Virus record (IMG/VR): IMGVR_UViG_3300043409_000987
Coordinates: 1-30,646 of that record
DNA length: 30,646 nt
From: a virus
Strand: one strand, 5' to 3'
Both the position numbers and the translations under genes were made by a program. The notes under the pieces were generated by a model. The model was not told where the DNA came from, ran no database searches, and saw only the letters and a list, made by a program, of their open reading frames with translations. Shown here piece after piece: positions 7,872-15,908 of this stretch. Position 1 is the stretch's first letter. Each line of letters begins with the position of its first letter.

Positions 7872-9170
7872 ATGGCACTCGTCCTTGACAGACGCAACCG
7901 AGAACCCTCCACCAGCGACAGCGAACGCTGGCTCGACTGGGCCACGCGCAAGGGCTACCTCCAGCCCGTCCAGCCCACCACCCGCACCGGCTTCATCGAA
8001 TACGGCCCCGGTGCCCTCTTCCTGCCTGCCCAGACTAACTACGTCACAAACCCTACGGCGGCGACGACGGGATGGACCGGGCTCTCCGGCCTCACGGTGA
8101 CAAGAGAGACCACGGCCCCAGTTGCGTTTCCTCCGGGTATCTCGACCTGTTGCAAGATTGTCCACGGGGCGGTCGACTACGGTGCCTTCCAGCTTATTCC
8201 TAAGTTTGCGGTGGTGGCGGGAGAGGTCTACACGGGTTCGGCGTTTGTTCATATGTCGGAGGAGTTGACCACAGACCGCATATACGTCGCCTTCCGCACC
8301 TACTTAGGGGCCGACGTGAAGCGGGACTGGTATCTGATCGCCGCCTATGTTTCCGACCCGAATACCTCCTTTGCCCGTATCTCCAAGTCAGTGACCATCG
8401 CCGCCGACGAAGACGGTCTGGAGTTCTCGTGCTGGACCGACACCGGAACGTCCACTGGCTACGTCACCGGCTTCATGGTCGAAAAATCCGCCGTCCTCAC
8501 CCCCTACTTCGACGGCTCCACCCATGACTGTGTCTGGACGGGGGCGGCGAATGCGAGCACGTCAACGCGGGCGGGCTCTGACTTGCAGGTTAGCACGGGA
8601 CTTCCGTCAGGACTGCAAACCGCCGGTACTTTTGCTGGGAGATTGGTCCCGCTCTGGGCAGCTAACGACGGAGCGTTCCATAGCTGCGGAATACTGTGGG
8701 CCGATGCGAACGGCAGCATCAGTTTCTACAAAGCAAGCACCAATTTCTGGACTGTGTCCTGCCGGGGCGGAGGCGCGTCAAACACCACCACGATATCGGC
8801 GGGAGCGTCTGCCGCTGGCACCGCCCATGTTGTGACGGCCCGCTGGACTCAGGGCGGTGCGGGCACAATAGACCTCATGGTAGATGGGACCGCCGCAGCG
8901 CAGGGCGCCCAAGCCAAGACGCTCGCTGCGCCTACCACGTTCTATATCGGTCGGTATCAGGACGGGACACAGCCCGTGCAAGCGTACCTCGGACCTATCG
9001 CAGTCTGCCCCGCCCGCATCACCGACGCCGAGACCGCCCTCCTCTCCACCATGCTCACCGCTGGATGCACCGGGGCATGCCTAGCCAAATGGTTCCGCGA
9101 CAAGTCCTACGTGAACACCCTCATCATTCCCCTTGAGGGAAGCTGTACGGCATTTCGGGTCGTGGCGTGA
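7872..9170 (+). CDS. Putative carbohydrate-binding virion protein with LamG-like domain
   Basis: A 432-residue protein. Residues about 50-215 form a jelly-roll-like module (TNPTAATTGWTGLSGLTVTR start, FMVEKSAVLTPYFDGSTHDC end) typical of phage carbohydrate-binding or fibre domains. Residues about 240-420 look like a LamG/concanavalin-like lectin domain: HVVTARWTQGGAGTIDLMVDG, then TFYIGRYQDGTQPVQAYLGPIAV and ITDAETALLSTM. Such domains bind glycans or act as structural beta-sandwiches. It sits between head and neck genes rather than in the tail-tip region. With the deacetylase two genes later it suggests a surface-glycan-engaging structure. The start is ATG directly after the previous stop. 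Confidence 0.78.
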   Translation: MALVLDRRNREPSTSDSERWLDWATRKGYLQPVQPTTRTGFIEYGPGALFLPAQTNYVTNPTAATTGWTGLSGLTVTRETTAPVAFPPGISTCCKIVHGAVDYGAFQLIPKFAVVAGEVYTGSAFVHMSEELTTDRIYVAFRTYLGADVKRDWYLIAAYVSDPNTSFARISKSVTIAADEDGLEFSCWTDTGTSTGYVTGFMVEKSAVLTPYFDGSTHDCVWTGAANASTSTRAGSDLQVSTGLPSGLQTAGTFAGRLVPLWAANDGAFHSCGILWADANGSISFYKASTNFWTVSCRGGGASNTTTISAGASAAGTAHVVTARWTQGGAGTIDLMVDGTAAAQGAQAKTLAAPTTFYIGRYQDGTQPVQAYLGPIAVCPARITDAETALLSTMLTAGCTGACLAKWFRDKSYVNTLIIPLEGSCTAFRVVA

Positions 9171-9490
9171 TGGGCGGTTGGAATAACGGCATCTACTTTC
9201 CATCAGTCCAGTCCGTAGACCACGACACCTACGCCAGCACCACATTCTTCGGCTGCAAGGAACTGGCCCCGAAGGAATACGCCGACAAAGCCACCGGCCC
9301 CGTCACCGTCCTCTACCGGAAGATAGCCCCGGTCATGGGCACGGGCAAGGACGCGGGCAAGGTCATCACCGAGGCCAAGATCGAGCTGGTGCCGGAGAAG
9401 GACGCGGGGGCGTTTCTGGCGTCGGTTGCGGTGATCGCTGAGGAACCTGTTGAGAAGCCGATTGATGACCTGAAGGAGGTGGCGGGATGA
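9167..9490 (+). CDS. Hypothetical protein between LamG and deacetylase genes
   Basis: A 107-residue protein (106 if the ATG at 9170 is used instead of the GTG at 9167). Both starts overlap the preceding stop. It has an aromatic N-terminus (GGWNNGIYFPSVQS), a central segment (VTVLYRKIAPVMGTGKDAGK) and an acidic C-terminus (EEPVEKPIDDLKEVAG). It ends in an ATGA overlap with the deacetylase-connector gene, so it is translated in the same run. No family is recognised. It may be a small linker or chaperone for the neighbouring fibre-like proteins, which is inferred from position only. Confidence 0.65.
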   Translation: MMGGWNNGIYFPSVQSVDHDTYASTTFFGCKELAPKEYADKATGPVTVLYRKIAPVMGTGKDAGKVITEAKIELVPEKDAGAFLASVAVIAEEPVEKPIDDLKEVAG

Positions 9491-11277
9491 CCGCTCCGTG
9501 TGTGATCAACGCGGGCACCATAATCGAGGATTTCGCCGCCGTCACAGGCTGGACCCAAGACTCGACCCTCTATGCCCCCGCTCTCTCACACCTATCGCTG
9601 ACAGACGGTGGGCACTCCGTGTCGGTACAACCCAAGATCGCCGCCGCTATCGTTACCGGCTACATGGAGAAGACCATCGCCCTCGACGCCTCCGCTCTGT
9701 CGAGCTGCATGGTGCTCGACCTGTGGGCTGGAGAGGACAACGCCATTCTCTTCACCAACGGCGCGAGAGTGACCATCACCCTCTCTTCGACGGCCGACTA
9801 CTCAAAGAACTTCTCGTGGCAGTCCGGGTACCTGTCCTCGGGTTGGAACCGGTTGATGGTCGGAGACACGATGTGGACCAACACCGGGACCGACTCGTGG
9901 GCGAACACGATGATACGTCTGCGAATCGGTATTACCACCTACTATTCGGGGCAGATCGCCACCCTGGTATTCGACCAGCTACGCGGCGGGGTCATCAATA
10001 CCCCTGTCGTCATCTGGCAGTTTGACGACTGCTACGCCTCTCAATACACCGAGGCGTTCCCGTACCTCGAAGCCAACAACATGCAGGGGACTCTATTCCC
10101 GATCGTTGACCAGATGGACACGACCGGCTATCTGACAACGGCGCAAATCAAAGAGATGCACGCGGCGGGCTGGTACGTCGGCAACCACACAAACAGCCAT
10201 ACCAACCTCCGCACCCTCAGCGACGACGGTATCCTCGACGAACTAGAGACGGCTCAGAACTGGTTGCAATCCAACGGTCTAGGAAACCCCGGACACATAA
10301 CCTACCCTGGCAGTAACCACGACGCCAGAGTCGTAGGGATTGTCAAAGACGCCGGGTATCTGACGGCGGCTATAGCTGGCACCAACGCCGCTCAGCCGAT
10401 AGTCAACCCATACGAGATCGTTGTCCGGCAACTCGCATATACGACCTCCCTGGCGACCGCCAAGACCTACATCGATGACGCTATCGACGCCGGAGCCTGT
10501 GTCCACATCCTCCTGCACGACATTCTGGCGACCGCCGACTCGTCTCTAGAGTGGACGATAGACGATTTCGAGGACTTGGTGGACTACGTCGCCACGAAGG
10601 TTGCGGCGGGGCTGATCACGCCGATGACGAGAGACGAGTGGTACGCCTTTGCGACGGACGACGCCGCCGACCTCGCCCTCTTCACCGTCGCCGAGGCTCG
10701 CGCCTTCGCCAACGCCGTGCTCGCCAACACGACCGACTACGCGACTGCGGCGATCACTGACAAGGCGGATGAAATCCTCGAACGCTTCGAGCGCCGTTGC
10801 GGCGTCCGCTTCGTCCCCGCCTCCGTCACCGAGACCCTGTCGGGCGATGGCACCAGCACCCTCTACCTCGGCCAGCACAATCCCGTGCTGGAGCGCCCGC
10901 GCAGGCCCGTGGTCGTGTCCGCCGTCACGGTCGACGGCACGGCCCTGACCGCGACCGAACTGCTGGAAGTCTTCTGCGACTGCGACGGCATGATGCACCG
11001 CAACGGCTCATACTGGCCAGCAACTGAACCACATAACGTCGTGGTCACGTACACGGTCGGCTGGGCGACGGTGCCGTACGAGATCAAGCGCGCGGCCCTG
11101 ATGGTCTGCGTGAACGAGATGCCGACCAACAACTGGTCCGACCGCGCTACCAGCGTCAGCGACGGCGTCCTGAACGCGCAACTGCTGACCGAAGGCGTAC
11201 GCGGCGCCGTGTCCTCGATCCCCGCCGTCAACGACACCCTGAAAACGTATGACGAACGCGGCCTCGGGATCGCCTGA
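9487..11277 (+). CDS. NodB polysaccharide deacetylase fused to head-tail connector
   Basis: A 596-residue three-part protein. Residues 1-170 are a beta-sandwich. Residues about 172-388 are a NodB-fold polysaccharide deacetylase with motif 1 WQFDDC (D180, D181), motif 2 NHTNSH (H234, H238), motif 3 YPG at 273-275 and the C-terminal LLHD (H344, D345), so the metal and catalytic residues appear intact. Residues about 397-596 match gp6-type head-tail connectors: FTVAEARAFANAVLAN, then ILERFERRCGV, an LSGDGTSTLYL strand and a VTYTVGWATVPYEIKRAAL helix. There is no stop or frame change between the parts. The only Met near the junction is M380 (10624), with weak ribosome-site support. The overlap with the next start (TGATG) fits a neck gene. 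Enzymatic activity is inferred from motifs. Confidence 0.85.
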   Translation: MTAPCVINAGTIIEDFAAVTGWTQDSTLYAPALSHLSLTDGGHSVSVQPKIAAAIVTGYMEKTIALDASALSSCMVLDLWAGEDNAILFTNGARVTITLSSTADYSKNFSWQSGYLSSGWNRLMVGDTMWTNTGTDSWANTMIRLRIGITTYYSGQIATLVFDQLRGGVINTPVVIWQFDDCYASQYTEAFPYLEANNMQGTLFPIVDQMDTTGYLTTAQIKEMHAAGWYVGNHTNSHTNLRTLSDDGILDELETAQNWLQSNGLGNPGHITYPGSNHDARVVGIVKDAGYLTAAIAGTNAAQPIVNPYEIVVRQLAYTTSLATAKTYIDDAIDAGACVHILLHDILATADSSLEWTIDDFEDLVDYVATKVAAGLITPMTRDEWYAFATDDAADLALFTVAEARAFANAVLANTTDYATAAITDKADEILERFERRCGVRFVPASVTETLSGDGTSTLYLGQHNPVLERPRRPVVVSAVTVDGTALTATELLEVFCDCDGMMHRNGSYWPATEPHNVVVTYTVGWATVPYEIKRAALMVCVNEMPTNNWSDRATSVSDGVLNAQLLTEGVRGAVSSIPAVNDTLKTYDERGLGIA

Positions 11278-11768
11278 TGGCCGCGACCGCTTCAATCGGC
11301 GAGTTCCTTGACGAACTCAAGATCGACCTCGACGCCATCACCCCCGGCCTCGACGGCGTACGGGTCTTCACCGCGCCCGTAGACGAGAAGGTAGAAGGCG
11401 GCGAGGCCATCCTACTCGGGCACGAGGCAATCACCGCAGAATGGCGCATGCAGGGTCCAGACACCATCGCCGAGCACTACTCGGTTCCCTGCCGCCTGCT
11501 CTGCTTCAAGCCCGGCGGCACGAACATCGCCACCACCGGCAAGGCGAGCGAGACGCAGGTGAGCGCCGCACGCGACCGGGCGCTCGCCATCCTGCACATC
11601 CTCTACGACCAGAGCTACACCGACCACCATGCCTCAAGCACGGTCGAGGACTGGAATATCACCGGCGTCACCATCGACCAGGCACCCTACGAACAGGGCA
11701 GCACCGCCGGCCGAATCTGCGCCGTGACCTTCACCATTGAAGTCTCCGCCATGTTTACCCCAGCGTAA
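11277..11768 (+). CDS. Neck or tail-terminator-like protein
   Basis: A 163-residue protein starting with ATG that shares one base with the preceding stop. It has an N-terminal helix (SIGEFLDELKIDLDAI), beta-strand stretches (GVRVFTAPVDEK, YSVPCRLLCFKPGG), a helix (SAARDRALAILHILYDQ) and a final strand (ICAVTFTIEVSAMF). This alternation and length resemble tail-terminator or head-completion proteins, which lie just after the connector in this gene order. No motif decides between those roles. Confidence 0.6.
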   Translation: MAATASIGEFLDELKIDLDAITPGLDGVRVFTAPVDEKVEGGEAILLGHEAITAEWRMQGPDTIAEHYSVPCRLLCFKPGGTNIATTGKASETQVSAARDRALAILHILYDQSYTDHHASSTVEDWNITGVTIDQAPYEQGSTAGRICAVTFTIEVSAMFTPA

Positions 11769-11782
11769 CGAGGAGCCCCCGC

Positions 11783-11986
11783 ATGCCCGCCAAGCCAAAG
11801 CCCCAACAGGGTCGATTCCGCACGCTCGTCGACAACCTGAGCCACGACAAGCACAACCACCGCGTCGGCTCCGTCGTCGACTGCCTGCCGGAGAAGTCCG
11901 TGGAGTGGATGCTGGCCTGCGGCTGGATCGAGCCAACTACCGAGGAAGCCAACGAAGCCGAGGAGGTGACCGAGCATGACGATTAG
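11783..11986 (+). CDS. Small hypothetical neck-region protein
   Basis: A 67-residue protein with a compact N-terminal half (RFRTLVDNLSHDKHNHRVGS, then a V-x-x-L-P-E-K-S-V-E-W-M-L-x-C-G-W-I-E segment) and an acidic tail. The RVGSVVDCLPEKSVEWML part resembles short phage proteins that carry a small beta-hairpin plus helix. The start ATG follows GAGGAG at 11769-11774. Its end overlaps the following tail gene by 11 bp. Function unknown. Confidence 0.72.
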   Translation: MPAKPKPQQGRFRTLVDNLSHDKHNHRVGSVVDCLPEKSVEWMLACGWIEPTTEEANEAEEVTEHDD

Positions 11987-12710
11987 ACCAGCCAGCCGCA
12001 AAGACGCGCAGGTACTCTTCGGCGGCTATGACTGCTCAAGCGCCCTGGAGATCGTCACCTTCAAGGAAACCGCCGCGCTCGACATCTTCAAACCGCTCGG
12101 CAGCGCCTACCAGACCGCGTACGACACCGGGGGCCGCTCCTGCGAAGTGACCGCGCTCGGCATCGCGGACGGCAACAACACCAGCCTCTCGACCCTCACC
12201 GGCACCAACTCAGTCGCCACCATCAAGTTCGACTCCGACGTACTCGCCCGCCGCTGCCGCTGCTTCCGCACCGCGCTCCTGTCCGAGGCCGAGGTCATCA
12301 CCGCCGACGGGGCCATGACCCGCGTGCAGTCTGGGGTCGCTGTCACGGGCGAGTTCAACAATGGCTACATCGTCGCGCCGCTCACCGCCCGCACCGACTC
12401 CGGCAACACCGACGCCGACGACGCCGACATGGGCAACACCACGTCTGCCGGTCTCGGGCACATGTTCCTGCATGTTACGGCCATCGCCCTGGGCGGCTAC
12501 GCGAACTGCCTCATCACCCTGCGCAACTCCGACGACGCGACCACCTGGGCAGACCACACCGCCTTTACCGCCGTCACCGCCATCGGAGCCGAGTTCAAGA
12601 CACCCGTCGCACAGGTGGAGCGGTACACGTCCGTCTCCTGGCTCTGGCAAGGCGGCACGCCCAGCGGCGGGCACAGCATCACGTTCAGCGTCGCGTACGC
12701 GCGCGACTAA
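11976..12710 (+). CDS. Tail-tube-like protein, probable major tail protein
   Basis: A 244-residue beta-rich protein. The N-terminal region has P-L-G-S-A-Y-Q-T-A-Y-D-T-G-G-R at 40-54. The C-terminal region contains AIALGGYANCLITLRNSDDA, then EFKTPVAQVERYTSVSWLWQ, as seen in tail-tube or major tail proteins of some siphoviruses. The position before the chaperone and tape measure genes fits. A closely similar N-terminal motif appears in the next gene, suggesting relatedness by duplication. The start ATG at 11976 lies inside the previous gene, with GAGGAGG upstream. Major tail protein is the best guess, but the next gene competes for that role. Confidence 0.65.
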   Translation: MTIRPASRKDAQVLFGGYDCSSALEIVTFKETAALDIFKPLGSAYQTAYDTGGRSCEVTALGIADGNNTSLSTLTGTNSVATIKFDSDVLARRCRCFRTALLSEAEVITADGAMTRVQSGVAVTGEFNNGYIVAPLTARTDSGNTDADDADMGNTTSAGLGHMFLHVTAIALGGYANCLITLRNSDDATTWADHTAFTAVTAIGAEFKTPVAQVERYTSVSWLWQGGTPSGGHSITFSVAYARD

Positions 12711-12762
12711 GCACCACGAACGGCCCCCGATGGGGTCCACCTACCCCCACTAAGGAGGGGCT

Positions 12763-13158
12763 ATGGCAATCGTTCCCTGGAGCGCCAAAGACTCGACGCT
12801 CACCTACAACTCGACCGACCTGAGCGCTTGGGTCACGGCGCCGCCGAACCTCAAGTTCAGCGCCGGGATGAACACCTGGACGCCGATGGGCTCCGCGTAC
12901 CCGACCGCCTTCGACTCGGGCCAGCGCGCCCTCGACGCCATCCAAGCGACGTTCGTCTATGACGGCGCCGCTGCGGCACCGAACGTGAAGTGCGCGCTGG
13001 CGACCAGTGCGACCCTCACCATCGTGCTCGGCACCGGCCACTCATGCGCCTGCACCGCCATCGTCGCCGACCAGGAAGTGCAGATCACCGAGACGGCGTC
13101 CCTGCTCGTGGTCACGTTCCAGCCTTCGGGCACGATCACGTGGGACTTGGCGACCTGA
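12763..13158 (+). CDS. Second tail-tube-like protein
   Basis: A 131-residue beta-rich protein with good ribosome site AAGGAGG at 12752-12758. Residues 41-55 (P-M-G-S-A-Y-P-T-A-F-D-S-G-Q-R) align with residues 40-54 of the preceding protein, and both have a Lys-Asp pair at 9-10 followed by a similar strand. It is probably a tail-tube-fold protein, either the tube subunit itself or a specialised terminal ring. It lacks the C-terminal extension of its larger relative. A 52-bp gap separates the two genes, the largest in this part of the operon, suggesting a separately tuned translation rate. Confidence 0.65.
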   Translation: MAIVPWSAKDSTLTYNSTDLSAWVTAPPNLKFSAGMNTWTPMGSAYPTAFDSGQRALDAIQATFVYDGAAAAPNVKCALATSATLTIVLGTGHSCACTAIVADQEVQITETASLLVVTFQPSGTITWDLAT

Positions 13159-13161
13159 GCC

Positions 13162-13653
13162 ATGTCGGTCTCGGTCTCCGTTGACGTAGACATCAAGCTC
13201 CTGCAGGCCACGATCCGCGACACGCAATCGAGCCTGCGCGAGACCGAGCTATCGAAAGCGTTTGAGCGCGGGGCGAAACTCGTCATCGACGAGCGAATCT
13301 CGCTCATCAACCGCGAAGGCACGAACAGGACCGGCCACTTCGCCAAAGCCGGGAAAACGTACCGCAGAGCCGGGAAGGGTATCGCCGCCCTTCCCGGCTC
13401 CCATGACAAGAAGGACTACATCGGCGTACATGAGTTCGGCGGCATGATTCCGCGCCACCAGGGCAAGGCACCACACCAGAGATTCACCATGCACCGGCCA
13501 CCCGCCACGGAGTTCGGCCTCGGCAGTTACTACCTCTATCCGGCCTTCGAGAAGAAGAAGGACGAGATCGTGGACGAGGTCCGCAAGGAAATACAGAACA
13601 TCCTAAACGATCACAGCCTCGGCGACATCTCTGGCTACTCGACCCGCTACTAG
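13162..13653 (+). CDS. HK97 gp10-like tail completion protein
   Basis: A 163-residue protein with the arrangement of HK97 gp10-type neck or tail-completion proteins. It has an N-terminal helical stretch (SSLRETELSKAFERGAKLVI), a basic central part ending in YIGVHEFGGMIPRHQGKAPH (compare the family's V-E-F-G-T), and a C-terminal YYLYPAFEKKKDEIVDEVRK helix. It is expected to act in joining the finished tail to the head. It starts at ATG 13162, 4 bp after the previous stop. Its place after the tube-like genes rather than before them is slightly unusual. Confidence 0.65.
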   Translation: MSVSVSVDVDIKLLQATIRDTQSSLRETELSKAFERGAKLVIDERISLINREGTNRTGHFAKAGKTYRRAGKGIAALPGSHDKKDYIGVHEFGGMIPRHQGKAPHQRFTMHRPPATEFGLGSYYLYPAFEKKKDEIVDEVRKEIQNILNDHSLGDISGYSTRY

Positions 13654-13674
13654 AACCGCTCCCGAGGGGGACCA

Positions 13675-14049
13675 ATGCTTTCACCCGACAAGCTCAATGC
13701 GTGGGAAGTCATCATCCTCGAACGCGCCACGGGCACGCACATGACCACGCTCGTCGGCTCGACCAATGACGACGGCGAGGCAGACGTCGGCATGGACGTG
13801 GTCGCGGGCCTGAAATGGCTAGAGGCCATCCGCAATGGTGAGGCCGATCTACCCGCCCCCTTCGCTGCCGTTCCCGCCTTCCAGAAGTGGTGCGAGTCGC
13901 AGCCGTTCACCGACCTGTTCGCTGGCGAGGACGACGATGCGGACCCTACGACGCCGCCCCCGACGGCGGCCTCGAACAACGACTCCGCGACAACCTCTCC
14001 GGCCTCTGCGCCTTCTACCGCCAAACGCCGGAAGCCTTCCGCCAAATGA
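13675..14049 (+). CDS. Tail assembly chaperone, short (gpG-like) form
   Basis: A 124-residue protein directly upstream of the tape measure, the position of lambda gpG-like chaperones. The folded part is residues 1-85 (MLSPDKLNAWEVIILERATG, then VVAGLKWLEAIRNGEADLP and FQKWCESQPFTDLF). The remainder is a low-complexity Asp/Thr/Pro/Ala tail, as expected where the 0-frame simply runs on past a frameshift site. GAGGGGG precedes the ATG at 13675. A second frame covering 13959-14111 encodes a plausible extension; see the frameshift entry. Confidence 0.78.
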   Translation: MLSPDKLNAWEVIILERATGTHMTTLVGSTNDDGEADVGMDVVAGLKWLEAIRNGEADLPAPFAAVPAFQKWCESQPFTDLFAGEDDDADPTTPPPTAASNNDSATTSPASAPSTAKRRKPSAK

Positions 14050-14111
14050 GTTGGCTAGACCTGGAATCGGCCCTCTCGGGCTACCTGTCCGCCGCTAAGT
14101 CTCAGGAGTAA
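13675..14111 (+). CDS. Tail assembly chaperone, -1 frameshifted (gpGT-like) form
   Basis: Probable extended chaperone of about 145 residues made by a -1 ribosomal frameshift near 13954-13965. After the slip the reading is P-D-G-G-L-E-Q-R-L-R-D-N-L-S-G-L-C-A-F-Y-, then FRQMSWLDLESALSGYLSAA, ending at TAA 14109-14111. This is a folded-looking helical domain, whereas the upstream part of the same frame is an unconvincing Arg-rich shadow with only GTG starts and no ribosome site. The candidate slip sequence is G CCC CCG (13956-13962) within a C5 run. The P-site re-pairing would have a first-base mismatch, so the exact site is uncertain. In lambda-like phages the extended form binds the tape measure and recruits tube subunits. 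Confidence 0.6.
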
Positions 14112-14114
14112 TCC

Positions 14115-15908
14115 GTGGCGCTAAAGAACGTCGCCAAGATCATCATCACAGCGGATTCAAGGCAGGCCCGCCGCGAGTTCTCGCAGCTTGACCGCGACCT
14201 GAAGGACATGAAGGCGCGAATGAAGACGGGCGGTGCCCTGCTCGGCTCCCTGTTCGGCAAGGGCAAGGGCGACCTCACCCACCTCCAGAACGTCCGCAAG
14301 AACTTCGACGGCTTCAAGAAGTCGATGGGCGGCTGGACGGGGATGCTCTCGAAGGTCACGTCCGGGCTGGCGACCGTCGGCTACGGCATCGGCGCCGTCG
14401 GCGTCGTCATCGGCACCGTATTCGCCAAGGCGGTCAGTTCCGCAGCGTCCTTCGAGGACAAGATGAGCATGCTGTCGCGGCTCGCCAACACGTCAGAGAA
14501 GGACGTCGACAGCCTCTCCGACGCCGTCCTCGATATGTCGATGAACCTAGGCGTGGGTGCAAACGAACTCGCCGACGCGCTCTACTTCATCAAGTCGGCC
14601 GGTATCAAGAGCAGCGCCGAGGCGATGGACATCCTCGCCATCTCGGCGAAGGGCGCGGTCGCGGGCCTTGGCGACGTGGCGACCGTTGCCAAGACGATCA
14701 CGGCGATGATAAACGCCTACGGCAAGGGGGCGCTCAGTGCCGCCGAGGCCGGGGACATCTTCATCCGCGCCGCCCAAGAAGGCTCGGCAGAGGCCAAGGA
14801 ATACGCCGCCGAACTCCAGCAGGTAGTCCCGACCGCCGCCATGCTCGGTGTCGAACTCGGCGACGTGGCTGGGGCTATGGCCGTGATGACCAACCGGGGA
14901 CTTTCCGCGTCAACCGCGGCCGTGTCACTAAACCAAGCCTTCGTCAACATCCTCAAACCGTCCAAGGCCGCGCTTGACTCCCTCAAGGAGGTCGGCCTCT
15001 CCGCCGACGACCTCAAGGCGAGTCTCGACGAACGCGGCATCATGCCGACCCTCGTCATGCTCCAGAAGGCGTTCAAGGGCGACAGCGCCGAGATGGTCAA
15101 GCTGTTCGGGAACGCCCGTTCGATGCGCGCCGTCTTCACCCTGCTCCACGGCGACTACGCCAAGACCGCCGAGACCATCGACCGCGTCATCGGCAAGAAC
15201 GAGAAACTGGACAAGACGCTGAGACGTAGTCGCCGCTCGATAGACGGCGCGCGCCGCTCAACGCGCGGCCTGGCGAGCAGCCAGGGCGAACTCGGCGAGG
15301 CGTTCGATAAGGCCGAGCGGTCCACGTCGCAGAAGTACAACAAAGCGATGAACGGCCTCAAGGTCATCATGATCAAGCTGGGCGAGAAGGCAATCCCGGC
15401 CGTCAACCGCATGCTTGAGAAGATGAACACCGAGTACCTGCCGGCCGTTTCTGAGTGGGTCGACCAGAACGGCCCCAAGATCACGAAGTTCTGGAAGAAC
15501 GTCGTCACGTGGGTGGAGAAGAACGCCCCCGCAATCGGCAGACTGGTCGGAGCCCTAGCAGGTCTGGCGACGTGGGTCGGGCAGAACGCCACGGCCATCC
15601 ACGCCGCGCTGAACTTCATGTTCGCCCCCATCATCGCCGCCGCGAAGGCATGGGACGCGCTCAAGTCCGTCACTGGCACCGGTGCGGGCGGCGCTCAGTC
15701 CAAGGGCGGCAAGGGCGGGGCCGTGCCCGGAACCGGCAAGGGCGGCGACGGCGTCTCATCTCGCGTCCAATCCAGCGGCGCCGCCATCACCGTCAACGTC
15801 AACGGCCCCATAGTCGGCACCGGCCCCGGCAGCGCAGACGCCCTGGCGCGGCTCGTCGAACGGGCCATCCAGCAGCGGTCGATGCGAGTGGCGAGAGGAT
15901 ACGCATGA
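14115..15908 (+). CDS. Tape measure protein
   Basis: A 597-residue tail length-determining protein. The N-terminal 60 residues are helical and charged. A Gly/Val/Ala-rich hydrophobic stretch follows (about residues 76-100), then the TP901-type core: SFEDKMSMLSRLANTSEKDV, GVGANELADALYFIKSAG, AKTITAMINAYGKGALSAAE and ILKPSKAALDSLKEVGL. A Gly/Lys/Ser linker precedes the C-terminus. At roughly 1.5 angstrom of tail per residue (a known rule of thumb) it would specify a tail of about 90 nm (inference). The start is GTG at 14115 after AGGAG. It follows the chaperone stop by 3 bp and overlaps the next gene by 4 bp. Confidence 0.92.
   Translation: MALKNVAKIIITADSRQARREFSQLDRDLKDMKARMKTGGALLGSLFGKGKGDLTHLQNVRKNFDGFKKSMGGWTGMLSKVTSGLATVGYGIGAVGVVIGTVFAKAVSSAASFEDKMSMLSRLANTSEKDVDSLSDAVLDMSMNLGVGANELADALYFIKSAGIKSSAEAMDILAISAKGAVAGLGDVATVAKTITAMINAYGKGALSAAEAGDIFIRAAQEGSAEAKEYAAELQQVVPTAAMLGVELGDVAGAMAVMTNRGLSASTAAVSLNQAFVNILKPSKAALDSLKEVGLSADDLKASLDERGIMPTLVMLQKAFKGDSAEMVKLFGNARSMRAVFTLLHGDYAKTAETIDRVIGKNEKLDKTLRRSRRSIDGARRSTRGLASSQGELGEAFDKAERSTSQKYNKAMNGLKVIMIKLGEKAIPAVNRMLEKMNTEYLPAVSEWVDQNGPKITKFWKNVVTWVEKNAPAIGRLVGALAGLATWVGQNATAIHAALNFMFAPIIAAAKAWDALKSVTGTGAGGAQSKGGKGGAVPGTGKGGDGVSSRVQSSGAAITVNVNGPIVGTGPGSADALARLVERAIQQRSMRVARGYA

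Noticed and set aside
7080-8252. A 390-codon minus-strand frame
   Set aside because: Low-complexity Gly/Val/Arg/Asp composition, antisense to two supported virion genes, and it crosses their junction.
13835-14098. Third reading frame over the chaperone end (+1 frame)
   Set aside because: It is an Arg/Pro-rich low-complexity translation. The -1 frame gives the folded-looking domain instead.
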